Positions 16,097-24,726 of a stretch of 52,888 nucleotides of DNA are shown here, piece by piece (within the stretch, counting starts at the first letter, position 1; each line of letters opens with the position of its first letter). Both the position numbers and the translations under genes were made by a program. The notes under the pieces are model-generated. The model was not told where the DNA came from, ran no database searches, and saw only the letters and a program-made list of their open reading frames with translations. This DNA is from an uncultured Oscillospiraceae bacterium. Its GTDB lineage: Bacteria > Bacillota > Clostridia > Oscillospirales > Ruminococcaceae. Location: NCBI GenBank assembly GCA_910578255.1, contig CAJTQM010000012.1, positions 1 through 52,888 of the forward strand, given 5' to 3'.

Positions 16097-16864
16097 CTAT
16101 ACCTTTTTAGACGGAAGGGAAACGCTGGCCAAATCCGGCGCCGAAACGTCCGTGCCGGTGGCCTGCACTCCGCTTTGTTGCTCCGCTTCCCAGGTGTCCC
16201 GCCCTTTGATGGAAAGAATGCTGTACCCATCCTTGACCTTTTTCATCTGATAGATCATATATTTATCCGGCTCCGGCTCATATTTCGAGCCGCCCATCGC
16301 CGCTTCCCACAAAGTCCCCGGCGGGATATACCCCACCGTCAGCGTATACAGGTCACCTTTTTTCTCAATCTTGGTCACCTGGGGGGTGTATTGGCTGGTT
16401 TGCCCCATCACCGGAACCGCATAGGTTTTGGTCTCCGGATCATAAGGGTAGGTTACATCAAAATCCTCAATGGTCTGATGCTGCAATTTTACATCCGGAC
16501 CATAAAGCTTTGCGGCATAAACGTCCAGATCCGAAGCAGGGACCACCAGCATGGCGCTTTCGTCAAAGGTGTATTTGTTTGTGTTCTCCAAAAGTGTTCC
16601 CCACAAAGAGGACTGCAATAAAAACAGCGGATCCGCGTAGGCAGGCGAATCAAACTCCACCGGGTCAAACATGACAACCGGCAAAAGATAATCCTCAAAT
16701 TTGCTTTTTTCCTGGGTGTTATCCATAATCTGATTGGTCAGCCGCACACAGAATCCGGCGACGGAAATCAGTCCAATCACAGCCAAAATCAGAAATACTC
16801 CGCCCAAAGGCAGCGCATATTTGCTGACGCGTTTATGCTTGTTCAGCGGACTTTGCTTTTCCAT
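16097..16864 (-). CDS. Single-pass membrane protein of unknown function
   Basis: 255 residues. A basic N-terminus (MEKQSPLNKHKRVSKYALP) and one membrane segment (~22-42, GGVFLILAVIGLISVAGFCV) are followed by an extracytoplasmic domain with many Tyr/Pro residues (DVTYPYDPETKTYAVPVMG) and a Ser-rich tail. I do not recognise a named family. It lies 21 bp downstream of the CNNM/CorC-like gene and shares its transcript up to the terminator at 16062-16091, so a link to that membrane protein is possible but unproven. Confidence 0.7.
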   Translation of the reverse strand: MEKQSPLNKHKRVSKYALPLGGVFLILAVIGLISVAGFCVRLTNQIMDNTQEKSKFEDYLLPVVMFDPVEFDSPAYADPLFLLQSSLWGTLLENTNKYTFDESAMLVVPASDLDVYAAKLYGPDVKLQHQTIEDFDVTYPYDPETKTYAVPVMGQTSQYTPQVTKIEKKGDLYTLTVGYIPPGTLWEAAMGGSKYEPEPDKYMIYQMKKVKDGYSILSIKGRDTWEAEQQSGVQATGTDVSAPDLASVSLPSKKV

Positions 16865-16885
16865 GGCAATCCCTCCTATATTCTC

Positions 16886-18205
16886 TTATTCCCCGTCTTT
16901 CGGCTCCGGGAGCAATTCCAGCCGCACCCGGCTGATCCGCTGCTCGTCTACCTGTAAAACGGTCACCCTCAAGCGATCCCGAACAAAGCTTTCCATCGGC
17001 GCCGGGATATGCTCCATCTCTTCTAAAACCCAGCCGCTGACCGTGTGGTAATCGCAGTCAAAATCCGGCGGACGGTAGCCGATTTCCTCGAACAGATCGT
17101 CTAAGTCCACCTCGCCGGCCGTTTCAAAAGAATCTTCGTCCCTGCGCAGAATCCCCTCAGGAATCTCGTCGCTTTCATCGTAAATTTCGCCGACCAACTC
17201 TTCTAAAATATCCTCCATTGTCACCAGACCGTAGGTCCCGCCGTAATCATCGGTCACAATTGCCAGATGCTGGTTTTGCTTTTGCAACATATTCAGTACC
17301 GCCGGTATTTTCATGGAGCGGTGGACAAAAACACATTGATGCATCAGTCGGCGAACGTCTAAAGACTCCTTGCCGTGCTGTACCATCTCGTCGAACAGAT
17401 CCCTCAGGTACAAAACGCCGATGATCTTATCTACCGAACGCTCATACACCGGGATACGGGAATAGTGCTCCGGCACGATTTTTCCTAAAATCTCGTCTAT
17501 TGTATCCTCCACATCTACGCAGACCATATCCACCCGAGGAATGGCGATTTTTTCCGCAGGTGTTTCGTCAAATTTTAAAGCGGACTGCACAAGGGAACTT
17601 TCCTCCTTGCCCAAAACGCCCTCGCTTTCGATGGTCTCGATAATATACTTTAACTCTTCCTCCGTTACCGAAGGCTGCTTCTTTTCCCCTTTAAACAGGT
17701 TGATAAACGCGTGCTGCATCTTAATAAAAACAAACGAAATCGGCGTCAGCAGCGTAATAATTCCCAAAAGTACGCCGCATAAACTCAACGCGACCTTTTC
17801 GCTGTGCTCTTTCGCGAAGGTTTTCGGCAAAATTTCCCCGAAAATCAACACGATGATCGTAACCACTACCGTCGATACCCAGGTACCTGCAGCCCCCAAC
17901 CAGGTGGTAAACAACACCGTGGCGATAGAAGAAATCGCAATATTTACCAGGTTGTTTCCAATCAGGATACTCGAAAGGGTTTTTTCATACATTTCGGCAA
18001 TCCGCAAAGCCATTTTGGCCTTCCGGTTGCCCGCATCGGCATGGTTTTTTAATCGGATGGTGTTGACGGTAGCAAAGGCGGTTTCCGATGCGGAAAAAAA
18101 TGCCGAACCCACCAACAATACTACCAAACCAGCATATACTTGCCATCCTATGTCTCCCAAAGCTGTACCAACTCCATAATCAATCATTTTCACAGGTAAG
18201 CCCAT
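16886..18205 (-). CDS. Hemolysin C/CorC family protein (CNNM transmembrane domain, CBS pair, CorC_HlyC)
   Basis: 439 residues. Residues ~25-200 form the DUF21/CNNM domain, with the conserved SASETAFATVNTIRLK and IGNNLVNIAISSI. A CBS pair at ~215-340 contains IPRVDMVCVDVEDTIDEIL and VTDDYGGTYGLVTMEDILEELVGEI. The C-terminal CorC_HlyC domain has FETAGEVDLDDLFEEIGY. Family members are linked to Mg2+ or Co2+ transport or efflux. The start is uncertain: the TATAAT box at 18217-18222 puts transcription start near 18210, only ~5 nt before the first ATG, so the internal ATG at 18187 is an alternative. Confidence 0.92.
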   Translation of the reverse strand: MGLPVKMIDYGVGTALGDIGWQVYAGLVVLLVGSAFFSASETAFATVNTIRLKNHADAGNRKAKMALRIAEMYEKTLSSILIGNNLVNIAISSIATVLFTTWLGAAGTWVSTVVVTIIVLIFGEILPKTFAKEHSEKVALSLCGVLLGIITLLTPISFVFIKMQHAFINLFKGEKKQPSVTEEELKYIIETIESEGVLGKEESSLVQSALKFDETPAEKIAIPRVDMVCVDVEDTIDEILGKIVPEHYSRIPVYERSVDKIIGVLYLRDLFDEMVQHGKESLDVRRLMHQCVFVHRSMKIPAVLNMLQKQNQHLAIVTDDYGGTYGLVTMEDILEELVGEIYDESDEIPEGILRRDEDSFETAGEVDLDDLFEEIGYRPPDFDCDYHTVSGWVLEEMEHIPAPMESFVRDRLRVTVLQVDEQRISRVRLELLPEPKDGE

Positions 18206-18216
18206 GAATCGTTGTC

Positions 18217-18245
18217 ATTATAGCAAAAACTATCCTGCAACACAA
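18217..18245 (-). promoter_or_regulatory. Promoter of the CNNM/CorC-like gene
   Basis: TTGTGT (18245-18240), 17 bp, TATAAT (18222-18217) on the minus strand. It implies a nearly leaderless mRNA if the ATG at 18205 is used. Confidence 0.65.
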
Positions 18246-18357
18246 GGTTTCCGCAAGACAATTCACAAATTCCTAACTTTTCTCTCTCCCGGTTTTTTCC
18301 TCCCCCGGCGGTCCAAAACAAAAAAGGACGTCTTTTTCCCCATTCGCTTTTCGCCTT

Positions 18358-18753
18358 TTAAAAATGCTTCTCAAAAAAATACTGCTGACAGGAGCCGAAA
18401 GCCGGATCCAGCTTCAGCAAAAGCCTATAGCCGTTTTTTTGATAGAACGCCGGCGCCTGAAAGCTGTAGGTGTTTAGCCTGATTCTTTTCATTCCCGCCT
18501 CTTTTGCCTTTTGCTCAACGGCTTGCAGCAGTTTTTTTCCAAGTCCTCTTCCCCGGCAGCTTTCTTTTACAAACAGGTAATGCACCTCTACCGTATCACA
18601 GACCGATTCCGCCACAATACCCGCTACCACTTCTCCTTTTTCCTCCACATGCCAGGAAAAGTCAGCCGAATCTTCCATATACGGCTGATTGTGAAGCTGC
18701 AGCTGAGTATGCACCCATTCTTCGATTTTCTCAGAGGACGGTTTCATCCGCAT
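18358..18753 (-). CDS. GNAT family N-acetyltransferase
   Basis: 131 residues, a compact GNAT domain. VEVHYLFVKESCRGRGLGKKLLQAVEQKAKEAGMKRIRLNT contains the RGRGLGKKLL acetyl-CoA loop. FQAPAFYQKNGYRLLLKL holds the usual Tyr of the final strand. The N-terminal part (HNQPYMEDSADFSWHVEEKGEVVAGIVAES) forms the first strands. The substrate is unknown. It is a single gene on the minus strand, with the terminator of the upstream lipoprotein gene at 18784-18818 just before it. Confidence 0.88.
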   Translation of the reverse strand: MRMKPSSEKIEEWVHTQLQLHNQPYMEDSADFSWHVEEKGEVVAGIVAESVCDTVEVHYLFVKESCRGRGLGKKLLQAVEQKAKEAGMKRIRLNTYSFQAPAFYQKNGYRLLLKLDPAFGSCQQYFFEKHF

Positions 18754-18783
18754 TTTCGCTTCCCCCTAAAGTCTCTTTCCCAT

Positions 18784-18818
18784 AAAACAGCACCCACCGA
18801 AAGGCGGGTGCTGTTTTT
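18784..18818 (-). terminator. Terminator at the end of the pnp-lipoprotein unit
   Basis: CAGCACCC and GGGTGCTG arms around an ACC-GAAA-GGC core, flanked by A4 and T5, so it can work on both strands. It lies 29 bp past the lipoprotein stop. Confidence 0.85.
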
Positions 18819-18846
18819 CTGATTTTCTGTAGCCCCATTCGGGCAA

Positions 18847-19434
18847 TTAATCGTCTATTCCAAAAATATATTCCAACCTATCCTCCGCGGCATCCAGCCG
18901 ATCCTCCAGTCCCTCCAACTCACGCTCGATCGCTTTGTAATCGCTGGCGGTAAGGGAACCGGCACGATACTGAAATTCCAACTCGTCCTCATACAGGTCC
19001 AGACGGTCGTCGATCTGTTTTTCCTCCTGCTTCAGAGAAAAAAACAATTCCATGCTCCCAGCGCTCTCACCCTTCGGCTGACTCGCGTTTACTTTTTCCT
19101 CGAAGGCGCTGACCAAAGCGGCCAACTCTTCCATCGTGCCGGTGGGCTGACCGCCGCCCGCAGGACCGTCGTTCGGAATGACCGCCGACTGCACGTTGGA
19201 AAGATCGCCGGAAAACTCCCCAGAGGATGAAAACTCCGGCGCCTCATTTTGACTGACTGCACCGCCCGATTCCCCATGGGAAGGAAGCAGGCTCTGGGCT
19301 TCCAAATCCGACACCCTTTGTTCCAGCTGCGCAACCTGCCGCTGTAAAGCTTCCATTTCGTTTTGGGTTTCACATCCGGAGAGGATGAGCAAAAAAGCGA
19401 GTCCGATCAAACAAAGGCACGTCTTTTTTCTCAT
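18847..19434 (-). CDS. Coiled-coil lipoprotein of unknown function
   Basis: 195 residues. The signal peptide ends in a lipobox (LILSGCETQ; Cys21). A heptad-type coiled coil follows (MEALQRQVAQLEQRVSDLEAQ, ~27-47), then a Ser/Gly/Pro-rich linker and an acidic second helical region (LEGLEDRLDAAEDRLEYIFG). No enzyme motif is seen. The start is only 3 bp from the pnp stop, so the two genes are almost certainly cotranscribed. Confidence 0.78.
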   Translation of the reverse strand: MRKKTCLCLIGLAFLLILSGCETQNEMEALQRQVAQLEQRVSDLEAQSLLPSHGESGGAVSQNEAPEFSSSGEFSGDLSNVQSAVIPNDGPAGGGQPTGTMEELAALVSAFEEKVNASQPKGESAGSMELFFSLKQEEKQIDDRLDLYEDELEFQYRAGSLTASDYKAIERELEGLEDRLDAAEDRLEYIFGIDD

Positions 19435-19437
19435 ATT

Positions 19438-21558
19438 TTATCTCCCCTCCGCCGCTCTTTTGCCCTCCAGCTTTGCCAGAGCGTCCTTGCGGGAGAGGTT
19501 GATTCTGCCCTGCTGGTCAATTTCAGTGACCATGACCACAATTTCGTCGCCTACCGAAACCACGTCCTCCACCTTTTCAACCCGGTGGTTTTCCAGCTTG
19601 GAAATGTGGACCAATCCCTCTTTGCCGGGCGCGATTTCCACAAAGGCGCCAAAACTCATTAAACGCGTCACCCGGCCTTTGTAGATCGCTCCGATCTCCG
19701 GATCCTTGGCGATCAACTCCACAATATTGGCAGCCCGTTTGATATCGTCTTTGTTGATGGCGGAAATAAAGACCCGGCCGTCCTCTTCAATGTCAATTTT
19801 CACATTGCATTCCGCGCAGATCTTCTGAATGACCTTGCCGCCCTGGCCGATGACATCGCGAATTTTATCCACGTCAATTTTCAGGGTGGTCATTTTCGGC
19901 GCGTACTCGCTTAACTCCTCGCGGGGCGCAGGGATCGCCTTGAGCATAATTTCGTCCAGAATATAGTCGCGGGCCTTGTGGGTCTTGGCAAAGGCCTCTT
20001 TGATAATCTCCGGCGTCAGCCCGTCGATCTTCAGATCCATCTGGATGGCGGTAATTCCCTTGTGGGTGCCGCCGACCTTAAAGTCCATATCGCCGTAAAA
20101 ATCCTCCAGGCCCTGGATGTCCACCATGGTCATCCAGCGGTCCCCTTCGGTGATCAGCCCGCAGGAGATACCGGCCACCGGCGCCTTAATCGGAACGCCA
20201 GCGTCCATCAGCGCCAGCGTAGAGCCGCAGATCGAAGCCTGAGAGGTAGAACCGTTGGAGGACAGCACCTCCGAAACCAGCCGCATAGCATAGGGGAATT
20301 CTTCCTCATTGGGCAGTACTGGCTCCAAAGCCTTCTGCGCCAAAGCGCCGTGACCGATTTCCCGGCGGCCGGGGCCGCGGCTGGGCCGGGTCTCTCCCAC
20401 CGAATAGGACGGGAAATTATAATGGTGCATATAACGGCGGGTCTCCTCGCTGTCAATGCCGTCCAGCAGCTGCGCCTCCCGCATGGAGCCCAAGGTCGCC
20501 ACGGTCAGCACCTGGGTCTGTCCACGGGTGAACATACCCGAGCCGTGTACCCGCGGCAGAACGCCGACCTCGGCGGCCAGCGGACGCATCTCGTCCAGCT
20601 TTCTGCCGTCGACCCGTTTTCCCTCGTCTAACAGCCAGCGCCGGACGATGAACTTTTGCAGCTTGTCGATGCATTCGTCAATCTGTTCCGCCTGCTCCGG
20701 ATGGGTCTCTTCAAATTTTTGGTGGATATCCTCTGCAATCGGGGCCAAACGCGCCTCCCTCTCCACCTTGTCGTCGGTATCCAGCGCGTATTTCACCCGA
20801 TCGATGGCGTAATCCTTAATCGCCTCGAACAGATCGTGGTCAATCTCCTGAGACTCAAAGGTAAACTTCTCTTTGCCGATTTCCTTTTGCACATCCGAAA
20901 TAAAAGCGACCATCTTTTTGCATTCCTCATGGGCCTGCAGAATCGCTTGCAGCATGGTGTCGTCATCCACCTCTTTGGCGCCCGCCTCGATCATGACGAT
21001 TTTCTCGGCGGAGCCCACCACCGTGACCAGCATGTCGGATTCTGCCCGCTGGGCTTCGTCCGGGCAGATGACGATCTGGCCGTCGACCAGCCCGACGTTC
21101 ACGCCCGCCACCGGCCCTTTCCACGGAATGTCGGAAATCGACAGGGCAAAGGAGGTGCCGATCATCCCGGCGATCTCCGGCTGGCAGTCCGGATCCACCG
21201 ACAGTACCGTCATCACCACCGAAACGTCGTTGCGCATATCCTTGGGGAACAGCGGACGGATCGGCCGGTCCACCATCCGGGACGCCAGAATCGCCTTTTC
21301 AGAAGGGCGCCCCTCCCGCTTTAAAAAGGATCCGGGGATTTTGCCGACCGAATACAGCTTCTCTTCAAAATCCACCGACAGCGGGAAAAAGTCGATTCCG
21401 TCCCGGGGCTTTTGCGAAGCTGTGGCGTTACACAGTACAGTGGTGTCGCCATAGCGCACCAGGCAGGAGCCGTTGGAAAGACCGCACATCTTCCCCACCT
21501 CAAAAGAGATGGGCTTGCCGGCCAGCTGGGTTTTAAATACACGGTAATTTTCGAACAT
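19438..21558 (-). CDS. pnp: Polynucleotide phosphorylase
   Basis: 706 residues, full length. It degrades RNA 3' to 5' by phosphorolysis. Two RNase PH domains are present (first with FFPLSVDFEEKLYSVGKIPGSFLKREGRPSE; second with RGQTQVLTVATLGS and the active-site region ISCGLI, DIQGLEDFYGDMDFKVGGT). A KH domain follows (VDKIRDVIGQGGKVIQKI), then an S1 domain (GAIYKGRVTRLMSFGAFVEIAPGKEGLVHISKL). It is placed after rpsO, as in most bacteria, with its own possible promoter in the gap. Confidence 0.98.
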   Translation of the reverse strand: MFENYRVFKTQLAGKPISFEVGKMCGLSNGSCLVRYGDTTVLCNATASQKPRDGIDFFPLSVDFEEKLYSVGKIPGSFLKREGRPSEKAILASRMVDRPIRPLFPKDMRNDVSVVMTVLSVDPDCQPEIAGMIGTSFALSISDIPWKGPVAGVNVGLVDGQIVICPDEAQRAESDMLVTVVGSAEKIVMIEAGAKEVDDDTMLQAILQAHEECKKMVAFISDVQKEIGKEKFTFESQEIDHDLFEAIKDYAIDRVKYALDTDDKVEREARLAPIAEDIHQKFEETHPEQAEQIDECIDKLQKFIVRRWLLDEGKRVDGRKLDEMRPLAAEVGVLPRVHGSGMFTRGQTQVLTVATLGSMREAQLLDGIDSEETRRYMHHYNFPSYSVGETRPSRGPGRREIGHGALAQKALEPVLPNEEEFPYAMRLVSEVLSSNGSTSQASICGSTLALMDAGVPIKAPVAGISCGLITEGDRWMTMVDIQGLEDFYGDMDFKVGGTHKGITAIQMDLKIDGLTPEIIKEAFAKTHKARDYILDEIMLKAIPAPREELSEYAPKMTTLKIDVDKIRDVIGQGGKVIQKICAECNVKIDIEEDGRVFISAINKDDIKRAANIVELIAKDPEIGAIYKGRVTRLMSFGAFVEIAPGKEGLVHISKLENHRVEKVEDVVSVGDEIVVMVTEIDQQGRINLSRKDALAKLEGKRAAEGR

Positions 21559-21681
21559 ACAATAGCCTCCATTCTACAGCGGCAGGCTTTAGATGGATTT
21601 AGCAATAAATCCGTTGCTCGGCCGCCGCCAAGCCCCCGATTCACTGCTAAAGGCCCTTCTTCGGCCCGCCTTGATCTTTAT

Positions 21682-21721
21682 ATTATACGCACTTGAAGGG
21701 CGGACAAAAACTGTCCGCCCT
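21682..21721 (-). promoter_or_regulatory. rpsO-pnp gap: hairpin and candidate pnp -10 box
   Basis: A perfect 10-bp hairpin AGGGCGGACA/TGTCCGCCCT (21697-21706, 21712-21721) follows rpsO, without a clear T-run. On the minus strand a TATAAT lies at 21687-21682 with only a poor -35. The stem may be an RNase processing site or a weak terminator before pnp. Confidence 0.5.
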
Positions 21722-21734
21722 CCGGCATAAACGA

Positions 21735-22001
21735 CTACTTTCTCAGACCCAGCTTTGCAACGACCGCGCGGTAACGCTCGATATCGTTCTTCTGCAGATA
21801 GTTGAGCAGGTTCCGTCTGTGGCCGACCATTTTTAACAGACCGCGGCGGGAATGATGATCCTTTTTATGAATCTTCAGATGCTCGGTCAAATCGTTGATC
21901 CGTTTGGTCAAAACAGCGATCTGTACCTCCGGGGAGCCGGTATCGTTTTCATGGGTTTTGTTGGCTGCAATAATTGCGGCCTTTTCTTCTTTCAACAGCA
22001 T
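21735..22001 (-). CDS. rpsO: 30S ribosomal protein S15
   Basis: 88 residues, the exact family length. Diagnostic segments are TGSPEVQIAVLTKRINDLTEHLKIHKKDHHSRRGLLKMVGHRRNLLNYLQ and RYRAVVAKLGLRK. It binds the 16S rRNA central domain. It has its own strong promoter at the end of ribF and a ~100-nt leader that could hold the S15 autoregulatory site. AGGTGG precedes the ATG. Confidence 0.98.
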   Translation of the reverse strand: MLLKEEKAAIIAANKTHENDTGSPEVQIAVLTKRINDLTEHLKIHKKDHHSRRGLLKMVGHRRNLLNYLQKNDIERYRAVVAKLGLRK

Positions 22002-22058
22002 ATTTTTTCCACCTTTTCTTTTTTGCGCCTATCTTAGCAAAGGGCCGTGAAATTTCCC

Positions 22059-22081
22059 GGCTTGGGCGTTCCCCCTAAGCC
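22059..22081 (-). ncRNA. Hairpin in rpsO leader, candidate S15 autoregulatory structure
   Basis: The minus-strand leader between the promoter (22107-22135) and rpsO folds a GGCTT/AAGCC stem with an inner GGG/CCC pairing. S15 commonly represses its own mRNA through leader structures, but the specific motif could not be matched by eye. Confidence 0.35.
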
Positions 22082-22106
22082 AAGGTAGGGCATGATTAGC
22101 CTATGT

Positions 22107-22135
22107 ATTATAGCATGGTTTCTTTCGTCTGTAAA
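22107..22135 (-). promoter_or_regulatory. rpsO promoter
   Basis: TTTACA (22135-22130), 17 bp, TATAAT (22112-22107) on the minus strand, overlapping the 3' end of ribF. Confidence 0.82.
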
Positions 22136-23022
22136 GCCTTTTTTACAATTTTGGCGGCTGTTACGGCGTCTTTTCCGATCTGCTCTTTCAGCGCCTCAAC
22201 CGAGTTAAATTTCTGCTCCGGCCGCAAAAAAGACAAAAACTGCACCGGAACCGCTCTGCCGTATAAATCGCCGGAAAAGCCGATCAGATAGGTCTCGGCC
22301 CTGGGTGCCATCCCCTTTTCCACCGTGGGGCGTACACCGACATTGGTAACGCCTGCATAGATTTTGCCTTCTACCGCCGCCATCGTGGCATACACGCCAA
22401 AGCGAGGCAGCACCATCTCAGGCGGAATCGGCTGATTGATGGTCGGAAACTGCAGCTTGCGGCCCAAAGCCTTACCGTGCTCTACCAAAAAATCCAAGCA
22501 GTAGCGCCGCCCCAAAAGTTCCGCCGCCTTTTCCATCTCGCCGTCTGCAATCGCCTGCCGCACCCGGGTGGAACTGACCGCTTCTCCCCCGTCCATCACC
22601 TCATCCAGGACCGCGCATTCCATCCCCTCGGCCTTGCAAAATCGCCGCAGATCCGCCGCGCCGCAAGACGCTTTTTTTCCGAAACGAAAATCCTGCCCGC
22701 AACAGACCGCCGCCGCATGCATTTTCTCTTTCAAAATCTGCTGGACAAATTCCTCTCCGGACAAACCGCAAAAATCCGCAAAATCCGGCGCGTAGATTTC
22801 CCGCACCCCCATGGACTGCAAAATACGGATTTTCTGCTCTAAAGTAGTGATCTCGCCCACGTTCTGTTTTTTTGCTGGACCAGTTTTTTCCATTGTAAAG
22901 GTGAATACCGCCGGAACGAACCGACCGTCCGCCAATTCTACCGCCTTTTCAATCACCTGTCGGTGCCCCCGGTGCACACCGTCGAAAAAGCCCAGCGCCA
23001 CCGCCATTTTCTGCCTTTCCAT
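22108..23022 (-). CDS. ribF: Bifunctional riboflavin kinase/FAD synthetase
   Basis: 304 residues. It makes FMN from riboflavin and then FAD. The N-terminal nucleotidyltransferase domain has ALGFFDGVHRGHRQVI and GQDFRFGKKASCGAADLRRFC, and STRVRQAIADGEMEKAAELLGRRY. The C-terminal kinase domain has GRKLQFPTINQPIPPEMVLPRFGVYAT (normally FPTANI) and YLIGFSGDLYGRAVPVQFLSFLRPEQKF. The conserved FPTAN reads FPTIN here, a conservative change. It stands in the conserved truB-ribF-rpsO order with a GNAT gene inserted before it. Confidence 0.96.
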   Translation of the reverse strand: MERQKMAVALGFFDGVHRGHRQVIEKAVELADGRFVPAVFTFTMEKTGPAKKQNVGEITTLEQKIRILQSMGVREIYAPDFADFCGLSGEEFVQQILKEKMHAAAVCCGQDFRFGKKASCGAADLRRFCKAEGMECAVLDEVMDGGEAVSSTRVRQAIADGEMEKAAELLGRRYCLDFLVEHGKALGRKLQFPTINQPIPPEMVLPRFGVYATMAAVEGKIYAGVTNVGVRPTVEKGMAPRAETYLIGFSGDLYGRAVPVQFLSFLRPEQKFNSVEALKEQIGKDAVTAAKIVKKALQTKETML

Positions 23023-23040
23023 AAAAAGCCTCCCCGCTTT

Positions 23041-23790
23041 TTACCATATTTCACAGCTGACGCCATACCAGCGAGGTCCCAGCTTCTGCGCCACCCGCTG
23101 GGAGGCAAGGTTGTCCCAGGAGGTGCTATAAAGGGGGATCCTTCCCGACTGCCGCACCTCCTGCGCCCATGCCGCGGTCGCCAGTCCCGCGTATCCCCGG
23201 CCCCGATGCTCCGGCAGCGTTTCCAGCCCCGCTTCGGCCGCCCAGCAGCTTTTGCGCACACTGCGGCAGATGCAGACCGCCTGCTTGTCCCGAATCACCG
23301 CCGCGCAGGGCGCGACATAAGAGATCTCCTCGGCCAACCATGAAAAGCCGTTTTGAATAAACGGCCGCACATTCTGTTCCGATAAAAAAACAACATCTGC
23401 TTCCACCAGCAAATCCGGCATCCAGTAGCAAGGTCCATATTCCACCTTCTCCCCGCCTAAAAGCCGAACATATTCCTTTTGATAGCTAGGCGGCGACGTC
23501 AAGGTTTGTGGTGCCTCTTCCCGGCTTGCTATCGCCCCGATTTCCCGGATCAGCCCATCCGGCAGATCCTCTCGAAAATAGCAGCGGGCCGGACCGTCCA
23601 GCGGAAGGGTCAAAAGCATCCGCGCCGCCCGGGCTGTATCCGGCCAAGGCTCGTTCACCCGCAAAAGTCTTCCGTTTTCGTCCCGTGTAAACAATACGTC
23701 CGCCGCGATTTCCATCAGCCGCGTCGGGGACAGATCCGTCTCATCCAGACTCTTTCTTTGATTGCGCAAGGCTTTCCCCTTTCCATCCAA
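23041..23790 (-). CDS. GNAT family acetyltransferase inserted between truB and ribF
   Basis: 249 residues. The C-terminal ~100 residues are a GNAT domain: SCWAAEAGLETLPEHRGRGYAGLATAAWAQEVRQSGRIPLYSTSWDNLASQRVAQKLG contains the RGRGYAGLAT acetyl-CoA loop and the Asn/Ser helix. The N-terminal ~120 residues are less conserved and resemble the GNAT_acetyltran arrangement. The gene lies 9 bp from truB and 18 bp from ribF, in their operon, but is not part of the usual set. Substrate unknown. Confidence 0.82.
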   Translation of the reverse strand: MDGKGKALRNQRKSLDETDLSPTRLMEIAADVLFTRDENGRLLRVNEPWPDTARAARMLLTLPLDGPARCYFREDLPDGLIREIGAIASREEAPQTLTSPPSYQKEYVRLLGGEKVEYGPCYWMPDLLVEADVVFLSEQNVRPFIQNGFSWLAEEISYVAPCAAVIRDKQAVCICRSVRKSCWAAEAGLETLPEHRGRGYAGLATAAWAQEVRQSGRIPLYSTSWDNLASQRVAQKLGPRWYGVSCEIW

Positions 23791-23799
23791 AAAAGCGCA

Positions 23800-24726
23800 T
23801 CAGCGTACAAACAGCTTCTGCACCCGCAGTTCTTCCTGATCCTCGTATCCCAGCCCCAAAAATTGTCCGTCCGGGCCCAGAATGCGAAAAACGCCTTCCT
23901 TGCCCGCACATCCCGTTCTCTGGGAAGACAGGCGGACGCCGTTTTGCACCAGCCGGGCGGTTTTAGCGGTCAGCACAATTTTCTCATAGGATGCAAAGGC
24001 CGTTTCCACCGGCAGAATTTTCCGCGCCAGCATCCCCTCGTCCGCCAGCCGCTGGGCCTGCTCCAGAGTGATCGCGTCTTCCACCCGGTAGCCGGAGGAA
24101 ACCACCCGCCGCAGCCCGGTCATCACCGCGCCACAGCCCAAGGCCTGTCCCAGATCGTGGCAGATGGTTCGTATATAGGTTCCCTTGGAGCAGCTGACAT
24201 AAATTTTGTAAAGCTGCTCCTCTTCCCTCGCCTGCAACAGACGCAGTTCGTGCACCGTCACCGGACGGGGCTGCCGCTGCACCTCGACCCCCTCCCGGGC
24301 CAGGTCGTAAAGCCGCCGCCCATTCACCCAAACGGCGGAATACATGGGCGGAAGCTGCAAAATATCGCCTTTGAACTGCTCCAGCGCCGTTTCCACCTGG
24401 GCGGCGATGCAGTCTACCGGACTTTCGCTCAGCACCCGGCCGGTAGAATCCTGGGTGTCGGTGGTCTGCCCCAGCCGAAACCAGGCCTCATAGGCCTTGG
24501 TTTGATCCGGCAGGATGTCGCAGGCCTTGGTGGCCGCGCCCAAAAACAGCGGCAGCACGCCGGTGGCCATCGGGTCCAGCGTTCCGCCATGTCCCACCTT
24601 GCGGGTCCGGGCAATACCCCGGATTTTCGCTACAACGTCAAAGGAGGTAAAGCCCTCCGGCTTGTCAATCAGCAGGATGCCGGACAAACCGGTCTGCTGC
24701 GCATTGGATTCCGCCTGCTCTGTCAA
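23800..24726 (-). CDS. truB: tRNA pseudouridine(55) synthase TruB
   Basis: 308 residues. It converts U55 of the tRNA T-loop to pseudouridine. GILLIDKPEGFTSFDVVAKIRG, then KVGHGGTLDPMATGVLPLFLGAATK with the catalytic Asp, then KAYEAWFRLGQTTDTQDSTG and CSKGTYIRTICHDLGQALG, are all family signatures. It overlaps nrnA by 4 bp, implying coupling. Confidence 0.97.
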   Translation of the reverse strand: MTEQAESNAQQTGLSGILLIDKPEGFTSFDVVAKIRGIARTRKVGHGGTLDPMATGVLPLFLGAATKACDILPDQTKAYEAWFRLGQTTDTQDSTGRVLSESPVDCIAAQVETALEQFKGDILQLPPMYSAVWVNGRRLYDLAREGVEVQRQPRPVTVHELRLLQAREEEQLYKIYVSCSKGTYIRTICHDLGQALGCGAVMTGLRRVVSSGYRVEDAITLEQAQRLADEGMLARKILPVETAFASYEKIVLTAKTARLVQNGVRLSSQRTGCAGKEGVFRILGPDGQFLGLGYEDQEELRVQKLFVR

